Source: Bergeyella_A cardium | Lineage (GTDB): Bacteria > Bacteroidota > Bacteroidia > Flavobacteriales > Weeksellaceae | Assembly: GCF_030012605.2 (NCBI RefSeq) | Contig: NZ_CP114055.2 | Direction: 5' to 3' (one strand) | Length of the DNA: 64,000 bases | Part shown: piece after piece, positions 57,774-64,000 of the stretch | Layout: each line of letters begins with the position of its first letter | How positions within the stretch are numbered: position 1 is the stretch's first letter | The notes under the pieces: generated by a model | What the model was told of the DNA's origin: nothing | Databases searched by the model: none | Seen by the model: the letters and a program-made list of their open reading frames with translations, nothing else | Position numbers and translations under genes: made by a program

Positions 57774-60356
57774 ATGGCAAAAAAGAGCAAAGAAACCCCA
57801 CTAATGCAGCAGTACAATACGATAAAAGCAAAATACCCAGACGCAATACTACTGTTTAGAGTGGGAGACTTTTATGAAACCTTTGGAAGTGATGCAGTGC
57901 GAACGGCAGAGGTACTGGGCATTGTCCTCACCAAAAGGAATAATGGCAGTTCACATACAGAACTGGCAGGTTTTCCACATCATTCCTTAGATTCTTATTT
58001 GCCAAAACTCGTAAGAGCAGGGCTGAGGGTAGCCGTATGCGACCAATTAGAAGACCCCAAAATGGTAAAAGGTATCGTAAAACGAGGGGTAACAGAACTT
58101 GTAACCCCTGGAGTAACCTTTAATGACCAAGTCCTTAGCTCAAAGAAAAACAACTTCCTGCTATCCTTGCACAGGGAAAAGGAAAAATTTGGCATCGCAC
58201 TGATAGATGTCTCCACAGGTGAATTCTTGGTAAGCGAAGGCAATCTTGAGAAGCTCATCCATATTGTCCACAGCTTTGACCCAAGCGAAATCATCTACCA
58301 ACGAACACAAGCTCTACCCGAACAACTGAAAAACAGGGCAACCTTTAAACTGGAAGACTGGGCATTTCAGTACAACTATGCCAAGGAAAAACTCACCCAG
58401 CAGTTCAAAACCCAATCCTTAAAAGGTTTCGGTATAGAAGATATGCCACTGGCAATAACCGCCGCAGGAGCTATCCTCGCCTATCTGATAGAAGATACAC
58501 ACCACAACCTGCTGGCACACATCATCAACATAAAAAAAATTCCAGATGACGAATACCTGCTGATGGATGGCTTTACACTAAGAAATCTGGAAATCATCTA
58601 CCCAACCTCCAAAGAAGGGAAAAGCCTGCTGGACATCATAGACCGTACAGCAACTCCTATGGGGGCACGGCTCCTCAGAAGGAGGCTCATCCTCCCCCTT
58701 AAAACCGTAAATGATATAGAACGGAGGCTACATCTCGTAGACTTTTTTAATAAAGAAGACGCATTAAAGTTTGAAATCTTAGAGCTTCTAAAAAGCCTCT
58801 CGGACCTTGATAGGCTGATGGGAAAACTCGCCTCCGAACGCATTAGTCCAAAAGAATTCGGGCACTTGAGGCAGAGCCTTATCAATATTAGAAAGATAAA
58901 AGAGCTCCTCAGCCCTAAGCACGACCTCCTCGCTTGGATAAAACCCCTTAACGAACTCTCCGAGCTCATCTCCTATTTAGAAAGCCACCTTAATGAAGAG
59001 CTCCCCATAAGCATCGCCAAAGGAAATGTAATAAAATCTGGAGTAAATACCGAGCTGGATGCCCTCAGAAGCCTTCAAAACAAAGGAAAGGACTATCTGG
59101 AAGAAATGTGCAACCGAGAGATAGAACGAACAGGGATTTCAAGCCTTAAAATCAGCTTTAATAATGTCTTCGGCTACTATATAGAAGTGAGAAATACCCA
59201 TAAGGACAAAGTACCCGCAGACTGGATTCGTAAGCAAACCCTCGTAAATGCAGAGCGCTACATCACCGAAGAGCTCAAAGACTACGAAGAGCAAATCTTG
59301 GGGGCAGAAGAAAAAATTTCCATACTCGAGCAGCAGCTCTACAAAGAAACCTGCTACGAAGCGATGAAATATATAGACCTCATACAGGAAAACAGCCAAA
59401 TCACTGCCCAGCTCGATATCGCAACGGCATTCTCCGACCTCGCCACTGTCGAAGGCTATACCAAACCTTCATTAAACGATGGATACGCCATCAACCTGAA
59501 AGAAGCAAGGCACCCGATTATTGAAAACACCCTCCCCTTAGGCGAGAAATACATCCCCAATGATATTTATTTGGATAGAGATAGCCAGCAAATCCTAATG
59601 GTTACAGGCCCGAATATGGCAGGTAAATCCGCCATCCTAAGGCAGACGGCAATCATCGCACTGATGGCACAAACAGGCAGCTTCGTGCCCGCAAAATCTG
59701 CCGAAATTGGAGTGCTCGATAAAATCTTCACCCGAGTAGGTGCCTCCGACAATATCTCCGCTGGAGAATCTACCTTTATGGTGGAGATGAACGAGGCCGC
59801 GAATATCTTAAACAACATCTCCGAGCGCAGCCTCATCCTCCTCGACGAAATCGGGAGGGGAACTTCCACCTACGACGGGGTATCTATCGCTTGGGCGATT
59901 GCCGAGTATCTGCACCAGCACCCCACAAAGCCCAAAACCCTCTTCGCCACCCACTACCACGAGCTCAATGAAATGGCAGCATCTTTTGAGAGGATTAAAA
60001 ATTTCCACATCTCCATCCAAGAGAATAAAGGGAACATTATCTTCCTCCGAAAGCTCATCGCAGGCGGTAGCGAGCACAGCTTCGGTATCCACGTGGCGAA
60101 GCTGGCGGGTATGCCTTCCAAAGTGATTAACCGCGCCAATGAAATATTGGAAACCTTGGAGAGCAGCCGTAGCCAAAAGGCGTCTAAAAAGATTAAACAA
60201 ACCACCGAAAAGAACCTCCAGCTTTCCTTCTTCCAATTGGACGACCCTACGCTGGAAAGCATCCGCGATGAGCTCAACAAAATCAATATCAATGCCCTCA
60301 CCCCCATCGAAGCACTGATGAAACTCAACCTGATAAAAGAAATGGTCAGCGCTTAA
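57774..60356 (+). CDS. mutS: DNA mismatch repair protein MutS
   Basis: An 860-residue mismatch-recognition ATPase. The mismatch-binding Phe-x-Glu is F33/E35 in FRVGDFYETFG. The connector, core and clamp domains fill about 130-550. The ATPase has Walker A TGPNMAGKSAILRQ (near 611-618), GASDNISAGESTFMVEM, Walker B LILLDEIGRGTSTYDG and the ATHYHELNE segment. The C-terminal LESIRDELNKININALTPIEALMKL (by ends, about 828-852) is the MutL-interaction and dimer tail. mutL is not nearby. It reads into kdsC after a 51-base gap. Confidence 0.98.
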   Translation: MAKKSKETPLMQQYNTIKAKYPDAILLFRVGDFYETFGSDAVRTAEVLGIVLTKRNNGSSHTELAGFPHHSLDSYLPKLVRAGLRVAVCDQLEDPKMVKGIVKRGVTELVTPGVTFNDQVLSSKKNNFLLSLHREKEKFGIALIDVSTGEFLVSEGNLEKLIHIVHSFDPSEIIYQRTQALPEQLKNRATFKLEDWAFQYNYAKEKLTQQFKTQSLKGFGIEDMPLAITAAGAILAYLIEDTHHNLLAHIINIKKIPDDEYLLMDGFTLRNLEIIYPTSKEGKSLLDIIDRTATPMGARLLRRRLILPLKTVNDIERRLHLVDFFNKEDALKFEILELLKSLSDLDRLMGKLASERISPKEFGHLRQSLINIRKIKELLSPKHDLLAWIKPLNELSELISYLESHLNEELPISIAKGNVIKSGVNTELDALRSLQNKGKDYLEEMCNREIERTGISSLKISFNNVFGYYIEVRNTHKDKVPADWIRKQTLVNAERYITEELKDYEEQILGAEEKISILEQQLYKETCYEAMKYIDLIQENSQITAQLDIATAFSDLATVEGYTKPSLNDGYAINLKEARHPIIENTLPLGEKYIPNDIYLDRDSQQILMVTGPNMAGKSAILRQTAIIALMAQTGSFVPAKSAEIGVLDKIFTRVGASDNISAGESTFMVEMNEAANILNNISERSLILLDEIGRGTSTYDGVSIAWAIAEYLHQHPTKPKTLFATHYHELNEMAASFERIKNFHISIQENKGNIIFLRKLIAGGSEHSFGIHVAKLAGMPSKVINRANEILETLESSRSQKASKKIKQTTEKNLQLSFFQLDDPTLESIRDELNKININALTPIEALMKLNLIKEMVSA

Positions 60357-60407
60357 CTCTCCCCTCCAAAATACAATGGACACTACACAAACAAAAAATA
60401 ATAATAA

Positions 60408-60929
60408 ATGAACTATAAAGAAAAACTAAAAGACATCAAGGCATTCGTTTTTGATGTAGATGGAGTATTCACCGACGGTACGGTATACCTCCTCCCAGGC
60501 GAAAATATGTGCAGAGCAATGAGCTCCTTAGATGGCTACGCCGTAATAAAAGCCCTGAAGCAAGGATACAAAGTAGGAATCATCACAGGAGGGAGCGACC
60601 CGATGGTAAAGTACCGATTCTCATACTTGGGAGTGGTGGATTACTACCCAAAGTCTAAGGACAAGATAAAAGATTTAGAGCATTTCAAAGCAATTTATAA
60701 TCTGAAAGACGAAGAAATACTCTCAATGGGTGATGACATCCCTGATAGAGAAATGCTCAAGCAGAGCCACATCGCTGCCTGCCCACCGAACGCCGTACCC
60801 GAAATAAAAAAAATAGCGGATTATATCAGTCCCATAAAAGGAGGTTCGGGCGCCGTGCGCGATGTGATAGAACAAGTACTGAAAGCCCAGGGCCACTGGG
60901 ATGTAACCGATGAAACCCCATCCATATAA
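60408..60929 (+). CDS. kdsC: KDO-8-phosphate phosphatase (KdsC-like HAD)
   Basis: A 173-residue HAD phosphatase of the cap-less C0 type. Catalytic D16 and D18 are in AFVFDVDGVFTDGT. GIITGGSDPMVKYR (about 60-73), the lysine in YPKSKDKIKDLEHF (near 84) and MGDDIPDREML (about 107-117) complete the motifs. It removes phosphate from KDO-8-P to give KDO for lipid A core synthesis. maf begins at the base right after its stop (TAAATG), so the two are translated as one unit. Confidence 0.92.
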   Translation: MNYKEKLKDIKAFVFDVDGVFTDGTVYLLPGENMCRAMSSLDGYAVIKALKQGYKVGIITGGSDPMVKYRFSYLGVVDYYPKSKDKIKDLEHFKAIYNLKDEEILSMGDDIPDREMLKQSHIAACPPNAVPEIKKIADYISPIKGGSGAVRDVIEQVLKAQGHWDVTDETPSI

Positions 60930-61490
60930 ATGAAACTCCTGCTCGCATCCCAATCCCCCCGAAGGAAAGAACTCCTCCAATGCTTGGGATTCCCCTTCGA
61001 GGTCGTCTCAATCCATTGCGATGAGTCTTACCCCTCCCAGCTCCCCATTTGTGAAGTAGCCGCTTACCTTTCATTAAAAAAAGCCAACAGCTACACTCAC
61101 CTGCGCTCGGGCGAAATCCTCCTCACCGCAGATACTATTGTGAGCTGTAGCGGCCAAATATTAGGAAAACCCAGAGATAAACAAGAAGCCGCCCAGATGC
61201 TAAAAAAACTCTCTGGGAACACCCACGAAGTCTATACGGGAATTACCTTAAAAACCAGCACAAAAACCACCACCCTTACGGATAAAGCCGAAGTAGAATT
61301 TATGCCTATCAGCAGTGAGGAAATCGATTTCTATATCAATGAGTTTAAACCGCTGGATAAGGCAGGGAGCTACGGGATACAGGACTGGATAGGGATGGCG
61401 AAAATAAATAAAATCTCGGGGAGCTACTATACCATTATGGGGCTACCAACCCACCTGATTTATAAGGAACTAAACAAGCTCACCAAATAA
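60930..61490 (+). CDS. maf: Maf-like nucleotide pyrophosphatase
   Basis: A 186-residue Maf/Ham1-superfamily NTP pyrophosphatase that removes non-standard nucleotides such as dTTP/UTP analogues. It has ASQSPRRKELL (6-16), ILLTADTIVSCSGQILGKP (about 64-82), the catalytic aspartate in LTADT, GNTHEVYTGITL, and DKAGSYGIQDW (about 146-156). The start codon directly abuts the kdsC stop. A strong bidirectional terminator follows. Confidence 0.93.
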   Translation: MKLLLASQSPRRKELLQCLGFPFEVVSIHCDESYPSQLPICEVAAYLSLKKANSYTHLRSGEILLTADTIVSCSGQILGKPRDKQEAAQMLKKLSGNTHEVYTGITLKTSTKTTTLTDKAEVEFMPISSEEIDFYINEFKPLDKAGSYGIQDWIGMAKINKISGSYYTIMGLPTHLIYKELNKLTK

Positions 61491-61519
61491 AAAAAGCCAT
61501 TCGATTGAATGGCTTTTTT
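61491..61519. terminator. Bidirectional terminator between maf and rplQ
   Basis: AAAAAGCCATTC (61491-61502) pairs perfectly with GAATGGCTTTTT (61507-61518) around GATT. T-runs appear on both strands, so it serves both convergent units. Confidence 0.93.
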
Positions 61520-61538
61520 AGGTTATATACTGAAAAAA

Positions 61539-62027
61539 TTATTCTTCAGTCTTTTCTTCAGTAGCTTCTACTTTTGCTTCTTCTGCAGCGGGTGCATCTA
61601 TAGCTTTTTTAGTAGATCTTCTACTTCTTCTTGTTGCTTTTTTCTCTTCAGCTTTAGGGTTGTAAAGCTCGTTAAAGTCTACAAGCTCGATAATTGCAGT
61701 ATCTGCGGCATCGCCAGGTCTAAATCCTGTTTTGATGATTCGGGTATAGCCTCCGTTTCTTTCTGCAATTTTTGGAGCGATAGTTCTGAAGAGCTCGCTT
61801 ACTGCATATTTATTTTGCAGGTAAGAGAATACTGTTCTTCTGTTATGTGTAGTATCTTCTTTAGCTTTAGTAAGAATGGGTTCAACGAATACTCTTAAAG
61901 CTTTAGCTTTAGCAACAGTAGTGTTGATTCTTTTATGCTCGATAAGAGAACAAGCGAGATTAGAAAGGAGTGCGCTTCTGTGAGAAGCAGTTCTTCCTAA
62001 GTGATTGAATTTTTTACCGTGTCTCAT
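61539..62027 (-). CDS. rplQ: 50S ribosomal protein bL17
   Basis: A 162-residue large-subunit protein. The conserved core MRHGKKFNHLGRTASHRSAL (1-20) through AADTAIIELVDFNELY (about 104-119) is standard. An extra ~40-residue low-complexity tail rich in Lys, Arg, Ala and Glu (KAEEKKATRRSRRSTKK, then acidic EEAKVEATEEKTEE) follows, as in other Bacteroidota. It is the last gene of the rpsK-rpsD-rpoA-rplQ unit. Confidence 0.96.
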   Translation of the reverse strand: MRHGKKFNHLGRTASHRSALLSNLACSLIEHKRINTTVAKAKALRVFVEPILTKAKEDTTHNRRTVFSYLQNKYAVSELFRTIAPKIAERNGGYTRIIKTGFRPGDAADTAIIELVDFNELYNPKAEEKKATRRSRRSTKKAIDAPAAEEAKVEATEEKTEE

Positions 62028-62033
62028 TTTTTA

Positions 62034-63029
62034 TTAATTATCAGCGTCTAATTTATATTTTGCTACGTCAAAACCGAAGTTAAGACCTTTAGAGTGTACT
62101 AACTCTTCCAATTCTGTTAAAGATTTCTTACCGAAATTTCTAAATTTCATAAGATCAGACTTACTATAAGAAACCAGCTCACCAAGAGTTTCTACTTCTG
62201 CTGCTTTCAGGCAGTTTAGGGCTCTCACTGAGAGATCCATATCTGAAAGTTTAGACTTGAGTAGTTGTCTTGTATGTAGAGTTTCTTCATCATACTGGAT
62301 GGATGCTTTCACGGCTTCTGTCTCTAATGTAATTCTCTCGTCTGAGAATAGCATAAAGTGATATATCAATATCTTGGAAGCCTCTGTAAGTGCTTTTTGA
62401 GGAGAAATAGAACCATCGGTTTCTATATCCAGTACGAGTTTTTCGTAGTCTGTTTTTTGCTCTACACGATAGTTTTCAACTGTATATTTCACTTTCTTTA
62501 TCGGTGTAAAGATAGAGTCAATAGCGATAGTTCCGATAGGAGCATTATTAGATTTATTCTGCTCTGATGGTACATATCCTCTACCTTTTTCAATATTGAA
62601 AGTTATCTCAAATGATACATTCTTATCTAAGTTGCAGATAATATGGTCTGAGTTTAAAACCTCGAAACCGCTTATTGACTTAGCTAAATCGCCAGCTGTT
62701 ACCGTATTCTTACCTGAGACTTTCACAGAAACTTGTTCATTAGCTTGGTTTTCAGCTTTTGCTTTAAACCTTACTTGTTTCAAGTTTAGGATAATTTCAG
62801 TTACATCTTCAATAACTCCTGGAATTGTTGAAAATTCGTGCTCTACACCTTCAATTTTGATAGATGAAATAGCATATCCTTCCAGAGAAGAAAGAAGCAC
62901 TCTTCTCAATGCATTACCGATAGTAAGGCCGAAACCAGGTTCTAAAGGTCTGAACTCAAACTGACCTTTAAAATTATCTGAATTAAGGAGGATTACTTTA
63001 TCGGGTTTGATGAATTGTAAAATTGCCAT
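62034..63029 (-). CDS. rpoA: DNA-directed RNA polymerase subunit alpha
   Basis: A 331-residue assembly and regulatory subunit. The N-terminal dimerisation domain (about 1-235) has FEFRPLEPGFGLTIGNALRRVLLSSLEGYA (about residues 25-54). After a linker, the C-terminal domain (about 250-320) has LDLSVRALNCLKAAEVETLG and MKFRNFGKKSLTELEELV, the helix-hairpin pair that contacts DNA and activators. rplQ starts 6 bases after its stop. Confidence 0.98.
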   Translation of the reverse strand: MAILQFIKPDKVILLNSDNFKGQFEFRPLEPGFGLTIGNALRRVLLSSLEGYAISSIKIEGVEHEFSTIPGVIEDVTEIILNLKQVRFKAKAENQANEQVSVKVSGKNTVTAGDLAKSISGFEVLNSDHIICNLDKNVSFEITFNIEKGRGYVPSEQNKSNNAPIGTIAIDSIFTPIKKVKYTVENYRVEQKTDYEKLVLDIETDGSISPQKALTEASKILIYHFMLFSDERITLETEAVKASIQYDEETLHTRQLLKSKLSDMDLSVRALNCLKAAEVETLGELVSYSKSDLMKFRNFGKKSLTELEELVHSKGLNFGFDVAKYKLDADN

Positions 63030-63061
63030 ATTGTTGGTTGAGCAAAAATTTAATTATAAAA

Positions 63062-63670
63062 TTATTTAGAGTAAAGTTCGACGATAAGTTGTTCTTTTAT
63101 ATCTTCTGGGATTTGAATTCTCTCAGGGACGGATACAAAAGTACCTTCTTTTTTCTCGTCATTAAATTGTAACCACTCGTAGTTTACTCTTGAAGCCAAG
63201 GCATCAGCTACTACATCGAGTGATTTAGATTTCTCTCTTACAGCAACCACATCACCAGCTTTTAGCAAGTAAGAAGGGATATTTACAACTTCTCCGTTTA
63301 CAGTGATGTGTCTATGGGAAACCAATTGTCTTGCAGCGGCTCTGGTTTTAGCAAAACCGAATCTATACACTACATTATCCAATCTTGATTCGCATAATTG
63401 TAAAAGAACTTCACCTGTTACTCCTTTACTTCTATCAGCCTTAGTAAAGAGGTTTGCGAATTGTCTCTCGAGGATACCATAAGTGTATTTAGCTTTTTGT
63501 TTTTCTGCTAACTGCACTGCGTATTCGGAGCGTTTTGCACCTCTTCTTTTGTTAGGTCCGTGTTGTCCTGGTGGTTGGTTTCTTCTTCTTTCGAAGTTTT
63601 TATCATCGCCATAGATTGCTGCACCAAATTTTCTAGCAATCTTAGTTTTAGGTCCAATATATCTAGCCAT
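63062..63670 (-). CDS. rpsD: 30S ribosomal protein uS4
   Basis: A 202-residue primary 16S-binding protein. It has MARYIGPKTKIARKFG (1-16), an S4 domain with ESRLDNVVYRFGFAKTRAAARQLVSHRHITVNG (about 93-125), and the ending IPEDIKEQLIVELYSK. It lacks the N-terminal CxxC zinc motif, so it is the zinc-independent form. It is in the standard position between rpsK and rpoA. Confidence 0.97.
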   Translation of the reverse strand: MARYIGPKTKIARKFGAAIYGDDKNFERRRNQPPGQHGPNKRRGAKRSEYAVQLAEKQKAKYTYGILERQFANLFTKADRSKGVTGEVLLQLCESRLDNVVYRFGFAKTRAAARQLVSHRHITVNGEVVNIPSYLLKAGDVVAVREKSKSLDVVADALASRVNYEWLQFNDEKKEGTFVSVPERIQIPEDIKEQLIVELYSK

Positions 63671-63688
63671 AATGGTAAATTCTAAAAA

Positions 63689-64000
63689 TTAAACTCTTCT
63701 TCTTTTTGGTGGTCTACATCCATTGTGTGGCATAGGAGTCACATCAATGATTTCACTCACTTCAATTCCAGAATTGTGAATAGAACGGATAGCAGATTCT
63801 CTACCTGCACCTGGACCTTTCACAAATACTTTTACTCTTCTAAGACCAGCTTCGTGAGCTACTGCTGCACAATTTTCAGCTGCCATTTGAGCTGCAAAAG
63901 GAGTATTCTTTTTAGAACCTCTGAACCCCATTTTACCAGCGGAAGCCCAAGAGATTACCTCTCCATTTTTATTTGTCAAAGAAATAATAATATTATTAAA
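63689..64000 (-). CDS. rpsK: 30S ribosomal protein uS11 (5' end beyond window)
   Basis: The last 103 residues of a small-subunit protein lining the mRNA exit platform. The reading frame continues to the window edge, with FNNIIISLTNKNGEVISWAS (first visible residues) and then AGKMGFRGSKKNTPFAAQ, GPGAGRESAIRSIHNSG and the terminal VTPMPHNGCRPPKRRRV. An apparent start at 63979 is only an internal TTG. The usual ~130-residue length means about 27 N-terminal residues lie outside. rpsD follows 18 bases downstream. Confidence 0.96.
   Translation of the reverse strand, partial: FNNIIISLTNKNGEVISWASAGKMGFRGSKKNTPFAAQMAAENCAAVAHEAGLRRVKVFVKGPGAGRESAIRSIHNSGIEVSEIIDVTPMPHNGCRPPKRRRV

Noticed and set aside
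59808..60383. 191-codon antisense open frame over the end of mutS
   Set aside because: It covers the conserved MutS ATPase domain in antisense and is a shadow of its codon bias.

Overview
This window looks like a chromosomal segment from a member of the Bacteroidota, class Flavobacteriia, most likely Weeksellaceae (the Chryseobacterium/Riemerella/Bergeyella group). The supporting signs are a type IX secretion C-terminal sorting domain, BshC (bacillithiol synthesis), Porin_10 and Bacteroidota-type LptD outer-membrane proteins, many TAnnTTTG promoter elements, AT-rich intergenic DNA, and the order rpsU-xerC-hpf-tRNAs-tuf-secE-nusG. Genus is not decided. No phage, insertion sequence, CRISPR array or rRNA gene was seen. 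Most of the window is housekeeping.

Layout. 1-7.5 kb: DUF6759-like secreted protein, aspS, a HmuY-like T9SS cargo protein, a TPR protein and glmM, all on the minus strand. 7.6-15.2 kb: an ABC exporter-fold half-transporter pair, a DUF6261-like protein, a 41-bp minisatellite, then the iron operon feoA-feoB-FeoB-associated Cys-rich peptide. 15.4-21.3 kb (plus): porin, bshC, an ECF sigma factor overlapping a four-TM protein, accD. 21.4-29.8 kb: glyS, an isolated NYN nuclease gene with its own promoter and terminator-like leader, tRNA-Glu, an amidase divergent from lptD, a HerA-like ATPase and a broken MmcQ/YjbR stub. 30-37.7 kb (minus): pckA, sufS, then nusG, secE, tRNA-Trp, tuf, four tRNAs, hpf, xerC, rpsU. 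37.8-48 kb: RecB/AddA-like helicase-nuclease, universal stress protein, a 22-bp repeat array, SIMPL protein, hemL, glucosaminidase, PLP deaminase, MmcQ, HtrA protease. 48.2-57.5 kb: GH3 adenylase, CcoI-type P-type ATPase, 23-bp repeats, ruvB, DUF4251 lipoprotein, M48 protease, RluA, panB, Crp/Fnr regulator. 57.8-64 kb: mutS, kdsC-maf, and the minus-strand ribosomal/RNA-polymerase operon rpsK-rpsD-rpoA-rplQ, cut by the window edge.

The most unusual material is non-coding. There are three different tandem arrays (41, 22 and 23 bp), each with internal dyads. A dispersed family of modular short palindromes sits at gene 3' ends and in at least two places supplies the C-terminal codons. The NYN gene is preceded by a promoter, two hairpins and an intrinsic terminator. 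In addition nusG is cut off from the usual rplK-rpoBC cluster, and AccD has lost all four zinc-ribbon cysteines.
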